Shown: positions 18,420 through 27,742, counted from the first letter of the stretch. The stretch: 64,000 nt of DNA from Roseibium sp. MMSF_3412 (GCF_030733265.1 NZ_JASHJI010000002.1:372001-436000); one strand, 5' to 3'. Numbers and translations: made by a program. Notes: a model not told the origin generated them from the sequence alone.

Positions 18420-18970
18420 TTACCGACAAAGATAAAGCCTCTTCGAGATCGCAGTTCATCCTCTATTGGGGGGACATGGGCGGCCAGTGGGGTGTGAACA
18501 GGTCCGTGGCCCAGATCCATGCGCTCTTGTATCTCAGCACAAGTCCGCTCAACGCGGAGCAGATCTCCGAGGAACTTGGGATCGCGCGCTCGAACGTGTC
18601 CAATTCCCTGAAGGAGCTTGTCGGCTGGAAGCTGATCCAGCGCGTGCCGGTGGCAGGCGACCGGCGTGAACATTTCGTCGCCGAGACCGATGTCTGGGAG
18701 ATGGCATTGCTTATCGCCAGGGGCCGCAAGGAACGGGAAATCGACCCTGCGATCCGGGCAATCGACATGTGCGTGACACAGGCGCAATCGGAAACCGGTC
18801 TTGATCCTGAAGTTCTCGCGCGCATGCACGCCATGCAGGAGTTTCTCGCCACGGCGGACAAATGGTCGGGTCAGATGCTCAGTGTTCCAAAATCAAATCT
18901 CGCCGCCCTGATGAAGATGGGCAACAAGGTGCTCTCGCTCCTGAAGATCGGTGGCAAGCAGGCAAAGTAG
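18410..18970 (+). CDS. GbsR/MarR-family transcriptional regulator
   Basis: 186 aa from ATG 18410. The winged HTH is AQIHALLYLSTSPLNAEQIS followed by LGIARSNVSNSLKELVGWKL and a wing VPVAGDRREHF. YWGDMGGQWGVNRSVAQIH is a typical GbsR opening. The C-terminal helices would dimerise. The downstream DUF4166-epimerase pair on the same strand has an upstream sequence matching this gene's own palindrome at most positions, so the two are probably co-regulated. No osmoprotectant genes are adjacent. Confidence 0.85.
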   Translation: MTEITDKDKASSRSQFILYWGDMGGQWGVNRSVAQIHALLYLSTSPLNAEQISEELGIARSNVSNSLKELVGWKLIQRVPVAGDRREHFVAETDVWEMALLIARGRKEREIDPAIRAIDMCVTQAQSETGLDPEVLARMHAMQEFLATADKWSGQMLSVPKSNLAALMKMGNKVLSLLKIGGKQAK

Positions 18971-18993
18971 CTCGAATTTTTTTTGCTCAACAA

Positions 18994-19011
18994 TTTCTCT
19001 TTTTACAGAAA
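18994..19011 (+). promoter_or_regulatory. Second GbsR-like operator, before the DUF4166 gene
   Basis: TTTCTCTTTTTACAGAAA keeps the outer arms and the ACAGAAA half of the palindrome at 18402-18419, with identical 18-bp spacing and a shared T after it. It lies 28-45 bp before the DUF4166 ATG. Inference from resemblance. Confidence 0.5.
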
Positions 19012-19038
19012 TAACAAATCAAACAGGAAGAAGTGGAA

Positions 19039-19692
19039 ATGCTGGACCAGATTACCGCACACCCAGGCTCCGCTGTCCCCGATCACCGCTTTCGCCAACT
19101 GCTTGGCGAAGCTGCGTGGCAGGCCCTGCCTCAGCCCGTTCGCAGCCGTTTCGGAAAACGCATGAAAGGCGGCTCAAGCGTTGTCTATCAGGGTGTCGTC
19201 GTCGCCATGCGCCGCAACATCGCCGGTTATGTTCTTTCGCACCTGGCAAGGCTGGTCGGCGCACCGCTTCCCTATGACAGCACATCCCTGAACCAGCCCG
19301 CAGTCGTCACCGTGACCGAAGACTGTGCGGGGGACGGCCAGTTCTGGGTCCGGCAATACGGCCGCGCCTCCGGCTTCCCGCAGGTTATTCACAGTTCCAA
19401 GCGTTTCTCCGGACCCACAGGCATTGAGGAATACATCGGCTCGGGGATTGGCATGGCGCTGCGCGTGGGCGTTGAAGACGGCGGACTGAGTTTCAGGAGC
19501 GACCACTATTTCCTCCAGTTCGGGTCCTGGCGGTTGCGGCTGCCCGGCTGGTGCAGCCCCGGAGCCCTCACCATCACCCACCGGGACCTCGGCGATGCCC
19601 GGTTCCTGTTCTCCCTAACTCTCGAAAGCCGGTTTTTCGGCGAGCTCGTCCACCAGGACGCGCTGTTTCACGACATGGAGGTTCAACCATGA
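19039..19692 (+). CDS. DUF4166 domain protein
   Basis: 217 aa from ATG 19039 with AGGAAGAA 7-14 nt upstream; a GTG at 19033 is possible. The chain matches the DUF4166 pattern: FRQLLGEAAWQALPQPVRSRF near the start, then a beta-rich part with YDSTSLNQPAVVTVTED, GQFWVRQYGR and a C-terminal FFGELVHQDALFHDM. DUF4166 has no defined reaction but is often found beside or fused to SDR/epimerase or saccharopine-dehydrogenase-like proteins. Its stop overlaps the next gene's start (ATGA), indicating translational coupling with the epimerase. Confidence 0.8.
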   Translation: MLDQITAHPGSAVPDHRFRQLLGEAAWQALPQPVRSRFGKRMKGGSSVVYQGVVVAMRRNIAGYVLSHLARLVGAPLPYDSTSLNQPAVVTVTEDCAGDGQFWVRQYGRASGFPQVIHSSKRFSGPTGIEEYIGSGIGMALRVGVEDGGLSFRSDHYFLQFGSWRLRLPGWCSPGALTITHRDLGDARFLFSLTLESRFFGELVHQDALFHDMEVQP

Positions 19693-21200
19693 CCGATCCC
19701 TTTCTCTGGACGCTGATTTCCATACAGATTGCCATGGGTCTGTTCGACACGCTGTTTCATCATGAGCTGACCGAACGCCTTGCCTGGCGGGCCTCGCAGA
19801 AACTTGAGCTGAGGCTGCACGGCGTACGGAATTTCTTCTACGGGGTTATCTTCATCACCTTTGCCTGGGCCGAGCCTCACGGCATATTCGCGGCGGCGCT
19901 GGCGCTGCTTCTCCTGATTGAGGTGTTGATCACGCTCTGGGATTTTGTTGAAGAGGATCTCTCCCGCAAGCTGCCCTGGACCGAGCGCATCAATCACACG
20001 CTGCTGACCTTGAACTACGGCGCGATCCTGACCCTTCTCACGCCGGTCCTGTGGCAGTGGATACAACAGCCGACAGCGGTCATCCTCGTGAGCTACGGCT
20101 GGTGGAGCGTGATGGCAAGCCTCGCTGCATTCGGTGTCGCCGTGTTCGCCGCGCGCGATCTCCTTGCCGCAGCACGCAGCGAGCGGCTGTCGCGGGGAAA
20201 TCCGGCGGATCTTGTATCGGTGTTGCCGCCCCATCGGCATATTCTCGTGACAGGCGGCACCGGATTTGTCGGATCACGCCTGGTCGAGGCCCTCGTTTCG
20301 GCGGGCCACTACGTGACCGTGCTGACACGTGATCCAAGAAAGGCGGACAGCCTTCGTCATCCGGTACGCGTGATCTCAAACCTGGATCAGATCGGGAACC
20401 ACGAACGCTTTGATACGCTGGTGAACCTGGCAGGTGATCCGATTGCAAATGGTTTTTGGACCGCGAAGAAACGGGCGCGGATCATCCGCTCGCGCGTCGG
20501 AACAACCGAGGCACTGGAGGCTCTGGTTGCACGCCTTGATCACAAACCGGACTGCCTGATCAGCGGATCGGCCATCGGCTGGTATGGCCCGCGCGGCGAC
20601 GAGGTGGTTACGGAAAAATCAGAACCGGCGGCGGCCTTTACCCAGGAGGTCTGCGCGCGCTGGGAGCAGGCAGCCACAAAAATCGAAAGGATGAATGTGC
20701 GGGTCGTCAGGCTGCGCATGGGTCTCGTGCTGGGTGTTGACGGCGGCATGCTGGCACAGCTGCTGACGCCGTTTGAATTCGGCGGCGGCGCAAGACTGGG
20801 CGATGGACGCCAATGGATGTCCTGGATCGAGCAGGATGACCTCATCCGTGTCATCGCGCTTGCAATTGCGGACACTGCTCTGAACGGGCCGCTCAATGCC
20901 ACCGCTCCGTGCCCGGTCCGCAACGACGAATTCACGCGCGCACTCGGCAAGGCCCTGAACAGGCCTGCGATCCTGAGCGTTCCCGCGTGGGCACTGAGAT
21001 GGGCACTTGGCGACATGGCACGCGAAACCATGCTTGTCAGCCAGCGTGTCATTCCGAAGAAACTCATCGACCATGGCTTTGAGTTTCATCACTCCGAGAT
21101 TGCGCCGATGCTGCGGAAGATCACCGGAGGCAGGGCGAATACGCCCGGCAAGGTGCCTGGCAAGGTGCAAGGAACAGGAGCGGCAGTCGTAGAGCCCTGA
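19689..21200 (+). CDS. Membrane-anchored TIGR01777/YfcH-type NAD-dependent epimerase
   Basis: 503 aa. Residues 1 to about 165 form four or five transmembrane segments, resembling DoxX-like membrane domains. The Rossmann domain follows at about 181: HILVTGGTGFVGSRLVEAL, then YfcH hallmarks SGSAIGWYGPRGDE and WMSWIEQDD. The active-site Tyr lies in GWYG. The start at 19689 overlaps the DUF4166 stop by four bases. The membrane-epimerase fusion plus DUF4166 suggests a lipid- or membrane-bound substrate, which is inference. Confidence 0.8.
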   Translation: MTDPFLWTLISIQIAMGLFDTLFHHELTERLAWRASQKLELRLHGVRNFFYGVIFITFAWAEPHGIFAAALALLLLIEVLITLWDFVEEDLSRKLPWTERINHTLLTLNYGAILTLLTPVLWQWIQQPTAVILVSYGWWSVMASLAAFGVAVFAARDLLAAARSERLSRGNPADLVSVLPPHRHILVTGGTGFVGSRLVEALVSAGHYVTVLTRDPRKADSLRHPVRVISNLDQIGNHERFDTLVNLAGDPIANGFWTAKKRARIIRSRVGTTEALEALVARLDHKPDCLISGSAIGWYGPRGDEVVTEKSEPAAAFTQEVCARWEQAATKIERMNVRVVRLRMGLVLGVDGGMLAQLLTPFEFGGGARLGDGRQWMSWIEQDDLIRVIALAIADTALNGPLNATAPCPVRNDEFTRALGKALNRPAILSVPAWALRWALGDMARETMLVSQRVIPKKLIDHGFEFHHSEIAPMLRKITGGRANTPGKVPGKVQGTGAAVVEP

Positions 21201-21259
21201 TTGGACATCCCTGCCGACAAAAACGGATCGGGACAGCCGGATGGACTGCCCCGGTCCCG

Positions 21260-21817
21260 TCACTCGATCACAAGGCCCGGAAGCCAGTGGCTTTCAGGGT
21301 ATCCTTCCTCAAGATCAGCACCGCGAATGGGTCTGAGATTGCCGGCCTCGGGAGGCACTCCCAGCTTGTCCATGTCCATTTCGTGCAAGGTTCCGGTCAG
21401 CCTGCCGTCTTGGCTCTCAAGCTTGTAGTAGACGCCATTCCACAGATTGATGCCGTATTCGGAGGACCCTTTCCAGACGAAGAGAAGATCATATTCGAGG
21501 TCGGTCAGGTCGTCATCGGAGACCATGCGCCTGATTTCGTAAGGGTACGGAACCCGGCACCAGTGCTTGTCCGCCCCCTCCAGGCATTTGAACGGACGCA
21601 TGGACAGAAAATGGTCGGCAAAGGCATCGTCCCGCCACTCGATCTCGTAAGTGCTGCCATTTTCCTCAGGGCTAAAGACCACGTCTGCAACGGGATGCAG
21701 GTCACCCTGCTGGTCCACCAGGCTAACCGTCTTCTCACCATCAAGGGAAAAAGCGTGTGCGCCCGCCGCGCAAGACACGCTCGCCGCCACCAGCCAGAAG
21801 AAACGCAGTCCGTTCAT
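21260..21817 (-). CDS. Exported hypothetical protein
   Basis: 185 aa from ATG 21817. Residues 1-22 are a signal peptide ending SCAAGAHA. The mature part is acidic and carries a Cys pair (PFKCLEGADKHWCRVPYP) that may form a disulfide. I recognise no family. It is convergent with the epimerase gene and divergent from the alpha/beta hydrolase gene. Confidence 0.6.
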   Translation of the reverse strand: MNGLRFFWLVAASVSCAAGAHAFSLDGEKTVSLVDQQGDLHPVADVVFSPEENGSTYEIEWRDDAFADHFLSMRPFKCLEGADKHWCRVPYPYEIRRMVSDDDLTDLEYDLLFVWKGSSEYGINLWNGVYYKLESQDGRLTGTLHEMDMDKLGVPPEAGNLRPIRGADLEEGYPESHWLPGLVIE

Positions 21818-22056
21818 TGAGGCCCCTTTCAGCGGTTGAACAGCCTTGGCCGTATAGTCACTCACTCAGCCTAATGATGCGCGGCCTCCCGGGCCAGTGC
21901 ACTTTAGCACAGGCGTGCACGCGGAAATCGCCCTCCCCTTTGTCGCCGAAACACAGAATTCGCATGGTCTTTGACAGGAATCGCGCCTGCCAAACCATGC
22001 AAGAGCGGCCATTTTCACTCCATCACGAACCTGTTGGTCGAAGATGGAGTTTACCA

Positions 22057-23010
22057 ATGCCGACATCAGACAGCCCATCGCCAAACGCACTGGCTCCGGG
22101 AAGTGGCACGAAGGCCAATACCCGCTCCTTAACGTTTGAAAACACAGGGTCTCGCCTCACCGGCACCCTTTATCTGCCAGAAGGTCATGACGGCGCACCG
22201 CTTCCAACCGTGGTCGTAACGGGTGCGTGGACTGCCGTTGAAGAACAGATGCCCGCAAACTACGCACGCGCGCTGGTTGGGCACGGCTTTGCCGCCTTCA
22301 CCTTCGATTTTCGCGGCTGGGGCAAGTCCGGCGACCTGCCGGGCGGTGTGCGTTACGTGGAAAGTCCGAAGGCGAAAACCAGCGACATTCATAAGGCGTT
22401 CGAATTTGCCGCAACACGTCCGGAAGTGGACGCCACGCAGCTCTTCGGCCTCGGCATCTGCGCATCCGCCGGCTACATGATCGACGCCGTTGCGGGCAAT
22501 CCGCTTGTCGAGCGGGTGGCGCTGATCGCCCCCTGGCTCCAGAACCGGGGACTCGTCGAAACCGTCTATGGCGGCGCCGAGGGTGTTGCAGCGCTGATTT
22601 CTGTGTCACGTGCCGCCGAAGCTGCGGGCGGACAGATCATTCCCGCTGCTGGCCCGGAAGGTGCCGACGGAGTGCTGATGCCGATCGGCGGCTACTATTT
22701 TGAACCTGCGCGCGGCGCCATCCCGCAATATGACAACAAGTGGAACAACGCCGGCTGGGAAGGCTGGCTGACCTATAATCCCGCGGACAATCCCGATCGC
22801 CTCGACAAGCCACTTGCGCTCGTTCATTCCGAGGCTGCCGCGATACCGGAAGGCGTGCACCGCTTCCTTGATGGTTTCAGAGGCGAACGATCCGTTGAGT
22901 GGTTCGACGACGTCGATCAGTTCGCGTTTTACGACACGCCCGACATCATAAGCCGCGCAACGGCATTCGTGGCCGCTCACTTCAACGCGGCTGCGAACAG
23001 TGATGGCTGA
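22057..23010 (+). CDS. Alpha/beta hydrolase with cysteine nucleophile elbow (YcjY/dienelactone hydrolase-like)
   Basis: 317 aa from ATG 22057 behind GGAG. The core has TVVVTGAWTAVEEQMPANYA, then FTFDFRGWGKSG. The nucleophile elbow reads GLGICASAGY, placing Cys135 where most hydrolases have Ser; this GxCxS form is shared with YcjY-type and dienelactone-hydrolase-like proteins. It heads a run with a Tat-exported SDR (70 bp on) and a SnoaL-like exported protein. Substrate unknown. Confidence 0.8.
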   Translation: MPTSDSPSPNALAPGSGTKANTRSLTFENTGSRLTGTLYLPEGHDGAPLPTVVVTGAWTAVEEQMPANYARALVGHGFAAFTFDFRGWGKSGDLPGGVRYVESPKAKTSDIHKAFEFAATRPEVDATQLFGLGICASAGYMIDAVAGNPLVERVALIAPWLQNRGLVETVYGGAEGVAALISVSRAAEAAGGQIIPAAGPEGADGVLMPIGGYYFEPARGAIPQYDNKWNNAGWEGWLTYNPADNPDRLDKPLALVHSEAAAIPEGVHRFLDGFRGERSVEWFDDVDQFAFYDTPDIISRATAFVAAHFNAAANSDG

Positions 23011-23080
23011 GCGACCGCCTCCAGGCATCTCCGGCTCTTGAGCCCTCCCCTGAAAGACTTCAATCATTGAAGGAGAAACC

Positions 23081-23965
23081 ATGTCCAATGAGACCAATAC
23101 TTCGCGCCGTGCAATCCTGACAGGAGGCATGGCGACCGCGGCGACCCTCGCCTCTTCCGTTGCCCTTGCCAACAGCATGAAACCGGCGGCAACTCCGGCG
23201 GAAGTCAACGCCGATGGCCGTTTCAACGGCAAGGTTGTTGCCGTCACCGGTGGTAACTCCGGTATCGGTGAGGCGACGGTGCGCGCTTTTGCCATGGAAG
23301 GTGCACAAGTGGTGTTCGGCGCGCGCCGCGACGAGCTCGGCCGGCAGGTCGAAGCCGATATCCGCAATGCGGGCGGCGACGTCACCTGGGTCCAGACCGA
23401 TGTGCGCGAACCGGATCAGGTCCAGCGTTTCATCAAATCCGCGACTGACACTTACGGACGACTGGACGTCCTGTTCAACAACGCCGGCATCTTCATGACG
23501 CCGAACCTGATCGAAGACATAGACATCGAAAACTTCGACGACATGATGCGCACCAACACGTTTGGTGTCTTCTACGGAATGAAATATGCGATTCCGGTCA
23601 TGAAGGCCCAGGGTGGTGGTGTCATCATCAACATGGCTTCGGTCGCCGCTCATCGCGGCTTTCCCAACACCGCGCACTACAACGCGTCCAAACACGCGGT
23701 CCTCGGGCTGACACGCGCGGGTGCCAAACTGGCCGCGGACAACATCCGTGTCGCATCGATTTCGCCGCTCGCGGTGGACACGCCGATGCTGAAGGAAAGC
23801 TTCGACTATCAGGGGCTGACCTACGAAGGCATGGCCGGATTCTTTGTCACGCCCCGCATCATGGACCCCCATGAAATGGCGGCAGGTGTCCTGTTTCTGG
23901 CATCGGATTCGGCAACAGCCTTCAACGGTATGGACATCGATGCGACGGGCGGACAACTCGCCTGA
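23081..23965 (+). CDS. Tat-exported short-chain dehydrogenase/reductase
   Basis: 294 aa. The N-terminus TSRRAILTGGMATAATLAS is a twin-arginine signal, unusual for an SDR, which needs NAD(P); Tat export of a folded, cofactor-loaded enzyme would explain it. The SDR core follows: VTGGNSGIGEATVRAFAMEG (TGxxxGIG), NNAG, the catalytic Ser in INMASVAAH, and HYNASKHAV (YxxxK). It sits between the alpha/beta hydrolase and the SnoaL-like gene in one probable operon. Substrate unknown. Confidence 0.85.
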   Translation: MSNETNTSRRAILTGGMATAATLASSVALANSMKPAATPAEVNADGRFNGKVVAVTGGNSGIGEATVRAFAMEGAQVVFGARRDELGRQVEADIRNAGGDVTWVQTDVREPDQVQRFIKSATDTYGRLDVLFNNAGIFMTPNLIEDIDIENFDDMMRTNTFGVFYGMKYAIPVMKAQGGGVIINMASVAAHRGFPNTAHYNASKHAVLGLTRAGAKLAADNIRVASISPLAVDTPMLKESFDYQGLTYEGMAGFFVTPRIMDPHEMAAGVLFLASDSATAFNGMDIDATGGQLA

Positions 23966-24016
23966 CGGCGTGCTCACGGCACGCCACCTGGAAACCGGAT
24001 TTCAAAGGAACACACC

Positions 24017-24523
24017 ATGAAACACACGCTCATGGCAGCGCTCGCTGCGACAACCCTGCTTGGAGGAACCGCGATGGCAGATCAGACGGAAATCAGCCGC
24101 TCCATTACCGACATTGCCGCCGGTGCTGACAGGCATGACTGGGAGCGCGTCCGCGGCGCCTTCGCGGACACGGTCACCAGCGACTATACCAGCTTGTGGG
24201 GCGGCGATCCCGTCACCCAGCCGGCAGACGAACTGGTGGCGGGCTGGTCCGGGTTCCTGCCCGGGTTCGACAGCACGCATCACATGGTCACCAATCATGC
24301 GATCGCGTCGATGGACGGGAACAGCGTGATCGCGGAGGCGGATTTCATTGCAACCCACCGGATCGGAGAGGATCTTTGGACCCTCGGCGGACGTTACACA
24401 TATGAACTTGCCAACAGCGGCGACCGCTGGCTTGTGACCTCCCTGACCATGACCGCTTTGTGGGAGACAGGGGACCGCGGCCTCGTCGCCACCGCAGGTG
24501 AGCGTGCCGCGAGCGCAAGATGA
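24017..24523 (+). CDS. Exported SnoaL/NTF2-like protein
   Basis: 168 aa with a signal peptide (MKHTLMAALAATTLLGGTAMA). The mature part has the SnoaL-like alpha+beta-barrel pattern: ISRSITDIAAGADRHDWERV, then FADTVTSDYTSLWGG and a C-terminal GGRYTYELANSGDRWLVTSL. It lies 51 bp after the Tat-SDR and ends at a strong hairpin. Probably a small-ligand-binding or isomerase-like partner of the SDR; role unknown. Confidence 0.75.
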   Translation: MKHTLMAALAATTLLGGTAMADQTEISRSITDIAAGADRHDWERVRGAFADTVTSDYTSLWGGDPVTQPADELVAGWSGFLPGFDSTHHMVTNHAIASMDGNSVIAEADFIATHRIGEDLWTLGGRYTYELANSGDRWLVTSLTMTALWETGDRGLVATAGERAASAR

Positions 24524-24534
24524 CATATCTGTCG

Positions 24535-24560
24535 TTGCCGCCTGCCTGAGCAGGCGGCAA
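24535..24560. terminator. Bidirectional hairpin between convergent genes
   Basis: TTGCCGCCTGC and GCAGGCGGCAA form a perfect 11-bp stem with loop CTGA, between the SnoaL-like stop and the AraC stop. T/A-rich flanks are short; likely a shared terminator. Confidence 0.7.
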
Positions 24561-24584
24561 ACATCAATATCTCCGGATTGTTCC

Positions 24585-25343
24585 CTATCGCTGGCGGTAG
24601 GACGCCGGCGTCATGCCGAACTTGCGTTTGAAGTGTTGCGAGAAGCGGCTCACGTCCTGGTATCCGACCCGCCAGGCGATTTCGGAGACGCTGAAGCGGG
24701 TGGTCTGCAATAGCACCGATGCCAGATCGAGCCGGGCTCCGATGACATATTGCAGCGGCGAAACGCCAATTTCCTTCTTGAAGGCCTTTGAAAAATGCGT
24801 CCCGCTCATCGCGGCAAGATCTGCCATCGCGGCGAGCGTCAGATCTTCGGCTAGATTGTCGTGGATGTAATCAAGAACCCTGCGCAGCCGCCTGTCTTCA
24901 ATTCCGGCATGCGAAGCAGGCTCCGGTTTGATCAGCTGAACCACCTGCGCCGCCAGAGCCCGGGACATGGTTTCGCGATAGAGGCTTCCGCCTTCCCCCG
25001 AGGTCAGAGCGTTGAGTGAGAGACTCAATAACACCGGGTCGATATCGCCGATAATCGCCTGAAAATCCTCTGACGCTGAGACACCGAATTCATCGAGCAA
25101 CCTTTCGCCTAACGAGACGGTGACAAACTCAAGATCGTCATCATATTCGCACACACCCTCGCTTCCCGCCGGCAGAAGCCAGCCCTGATGCTTTTTCAGG
25201 GGGGAGTGTAGTGCGCTGTCCGAGCCGTGCGAGATGCGGTGCGAGGGTTGGTCGTTCAGGAAGATGCCGAGCGTCAGCGATGGAAGCGAATAGGCTCCGC
25301 CCCCAGCCGGCAAAAACGACTTTTCCGAAACGACATCAGGCAT
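24585..25343 (-). CDS. AraC-family transcriptional regulator
   Basis: 252 aa. The C-terminal 100 residues hold two HTHs: LTLAAMADLAAMSGTHFSKAF and FSVSEIAWRVGYQDVSRFSQ, then HFKRKFGMTPASYRQR. The N-terminal 140 residues form a cupin-like sensing domain (SLTLGIFLNDQPSHRISHG). It converges with the hydrolase-SDR-SnoaL run, which it may regulate; that link is positional only. Confidence 0.85.
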   Translation of the reverse strand: MPDVVSEKSFLPAGGGAYSLPSLTLGIFLNDQPSHRISHGSDSALHSPLKKHQGWLLPAGSEGVCEYDDDLEFVTVSLGERLLDEFGVSASEDFQAIIGDIDPVLLSLSLNALTSGEGGSLYRETMSRALAAQVVQLIKPEPASHAGIEDRRLRRVLDYIHDNLAEDLTLAAMADLAAMSGTHFSKAFKKEIGVSPLQYVIGARLDLASVLLQTTRFSVSEIAWRVGYQDVSRFSQHFKRKFGMTPASYRQR

Positions 25344-25818
25344 GCCAGGATTCTAGGTGCTTTTTAACCAAATTCAAATGGCCATTCCCGCTGAAATCGC
25401 CACCGGCCAATATCTGCTTCTCCACGGTTGAACTGCTCGAAATCCGACGAATGCCACAACCCAGACAACAGCCGGAACGCGAACAATCTCCCCGCAGGTA
25501 CCGTGATTTCATATGAACTATTTGAAAGGGTGCAACAATCGGCTGCCCTTTGGCTAAATCTGGCATCTTGCGCCGAAAGGTGATTAACTTAGCCGGAAAA
25601 ATAAAAACCAATGTTGAAATTCCGGCGGCGTCATTAAAGTTAAAAAAAAGACACGTAAGACCCTATCACCTCTGTGATACGTTGCTGCAGCCGGACGGGC
25701 GCGGGGTCATGTTGGACCGATATTTCGGAACAGCATGTGCGCTTTAGACGGGGTCTGAGAACGGTGTTGTGACATTGCACGAGCCAGCTAGTTTTTTACG
25801 AGCCAGTAGGATAAAGTC
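25344..25818. other. Intergenic region upstream of phoX
   Basis: This 475-bp gap lies between divergent AraC and PhoX genes. Bases 25560-25660 are AT-rich (TTAAAGTTAAAAAAAAG). I looked for a PHO box (paired CTGTCAT-like repeats) and saw none convincing; CTGTGATACG near 25671 is the only partial resemblance. No small gene is supported. Confidence 0.4.
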
Positions 25819-27717
25819 ATGAAAGATAACGAGAATCACACGCTTACCTTCGACGAATTCGACGAGATGGTAAACCCGCGCCCGGAAGAGTGTGACTTCG
25901 ACCGGATCGTCGAATCTGCCCTTAGCCGCCGTGGTTTTCTTGGCGGCGTCATGGCGTTCGGCAGCTTTGCGGCCCTCGGCGGCAGCATGAGTTCAGCCGA
26001 GGCGGCATCCGGCCGTTTCGCGTTCGACCAGATCGGCACATCCACAGCCGATACCGTGACCGTGCCGGAGGGGTACAAGGTCGACGTCATGATCCAGTGG
26101 GGCGACCCGCTATGGTCCGACGCGCCCGAATTCGACCAGGCGACCCGCGGCACCGCCGCGAGCCAGGAGCGCGCATTCGGTGACAACACGGACGGCATGG
26201 ACGTGTTCGCACATGACGGCAAGCTTTTGCTTGTCGTGAACAACGAATACACCAACCGCTCAATCATCTCCACAAAAGCCGAGGACGGCCGTCTTGTCGG
26301 CGCAGATGAAATCGCAAAAGGCATGATGGCGCACGGCGTTTCCGTGGTCGAAATCGCCTTCATCGACGGCAAGTGGCAGATGGTCAAGGACAGCCCCTAT
26401 AACCGCCGCATCACGCCGAATACCGAAATGGAACTGACCGGTCCGGCAGCCGGACACGACCTGATGAAGACCGATGCCGATCCTACCGGCACAAAGACGC
26501 TCGGCACCTGGAACAACTGCGGCAATGGCGCCACACCCTGGGGCACCTATCTTGCCTGCGAGGAAAACTTCAACGGGTATTTTTCCTCCAGTGAAGACGT
26601 CAAGGACGACAATCCGAAGTCGATCACCCCGGCCATGAAACGCTACGGCGTCAACACCACCGACTGGGGCTACGGCTGGGCCGAAATCGACGAGCGTTTC
26701 GATGTCGCCAAGCATCCGAACGAGCCGAACCGTGCCGGCTACGTGGTTGAGATCGATCCGACAGATCCCGCCTCGGCACCGAAGAAACGCACCGCGCTCG
26801 GCCGCTTCAAGCATGAAAACGCCGAAACCGTTATCAACAATGACGGCCGCGTGGTGGTTTACATGGGTGACGATGAGCGCGGCGAATTTGTCTACCGTTA
26901 CGTTTCCAACGGTGCCTATGCTCCGGGCGCACCGACCGATGATCTTTTGAGCGACGGCGTGCTCTATGTCGCCAAGTTCAGCGACAACGGCACCGGTGCC
27001 TGGGTTGCCCTCACCCCGGAAACCACCGGCATGGATCAGGCCGAGATCCACATTCATACCCGCCAGGCTGCATCGGCTGTCGGCGCGACCACGATGGACC
27101 GCCCGGAATGGGTTGCGGCCAATCCCAAGGCACCGGAAGTCTACTGCTGCCTGACCAACAACAAGAACCGTGGCGTGAAGCCCAATGCCGGGGGTGACGA
27201 CACCGCGGCAAACGGACCGAATCCGCGTGACAAGAACAATTACGGTCAGATTGTTCGCTGGCGTCCGGACGGCGGCGACCACACGGCACCCGGTTTCACC
27301 TGGGACCTTTACGTGCTCGCCGGCAACCCGACGGTACATTCCGACGCTTATGCCGGATCTTCGAACGTCAACGCCGACAACATGTTCAACTCGCCGGATG
27401 GACTGGCCTTCGATGCCAACGGTCTGTTGTGGATCCAGACGGACGGCAACTACAAGAACGAAGGCGATTTTGCCGGTCACGGCAACAACCAGATGCTTGC
27501 GGGTGACCCGGTCACTGGCGAGATCCGCCGGTTCATGGTCGGTCCCAACGAGTGTGAGATCACCGGCCTGATCTGGAGCCCGGATCGACGGACCATGTTT
27601 GTCGGCATCCAGCACCCGGGTGAGCGTGGCAACAGCCATTGGCCGGGGGGTGGTGACAGCGTTCCGCGCTCCGCAATCATCGCGGTGACCCGCGAAGACG
27701 GCGGCCTCGTCGGCTAA
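25819..27717 (+). CDS. phoX: PhoX-family alkaline phosphatase, Tat-exported
   Basis: 632 aa. It releases phosphate from organic phosphoesters in the periplasm with a Ca/Fe cofactor. A twin-arginine signal SRRGFLGGVMAFGSFAALGG lies at 36-55 after a leader typical of PhoX. The DUF839 family core is clear: WNNCGNGATPWGTYLACEEN, including the conserved Cys and Glu, then MGDDERGEFVYRYVS and SPDGLAFDANGLLWIQTDG. It is monocistronic with a strong terminator. No phosphate-regulon gene is nearby. Confidence 0.88.
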   Translation: MKDNENHTLTFDEFDEMVNPRPEECDFDRIVESALSRRGFLGGVMAFGSFAALGGSMSSAEAASGRFAFDQIGTSTADTVTVPEGYKVDVMIQWGDPLWSDAPEFDQATRGTAASQERAFGDNTDGMDVFAHDGKLLLVVNNEYTNRSIISTKAEDGRLVGADEIAKGMMAHGVSVVEIAFIDGKWQMVKDSPYNRRITPNTEMELTGPAAGHDLMKTDADPTGTKTLGTWNNCGNGATPWGTYLACEENFNGYFSSSEDVKDDNPKSITPAMKRYGVNTTDWGYGWAEIDERFDVAKHPNEPNRAGYVVEIDPTDPASAPKKRTALGRFKHENAETVINNDGRVVVYMGDDERGEFVYRYVSNGAYAPGAPTDDLLSDGVLYVAKFSDNGTGAWVALTPETTGMDQAEIHIHTRQAASAVGATTMDRPEWVAANPKAPEVYCCLTNNKNRGVKPNAGGDDTAANGPNPRDKNNYGQIVRWRPDGGDHTAPGFTWDLYVLAGNPTVHSDAYAGSSNVNADNMFNSPDGLAFDANGLLWIQTDGNYKNEGDFAGHGNNQMLAGDPVTGEIRRFMVGPNECEITGLIWSPDRRTMFVGIQHPGERGNSHWPGGGDSVPRSAIIAVTREDGGLVG

Positions 27718-27742
27718 ACAGCATATCCACAAGGAAACGAGA

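Noticed and set aside
25336..25611. 91-codon minus-strand frame between the AraC and PhoX genes
   Set aside because: It overlaps the AraC start, has no family match and no ribosome binding site.
25670..25700. Possible PHO box before phoX
   Set aside because: Only a partial half-site is seen; the two direct repeats needed for PhoB binding are absent.
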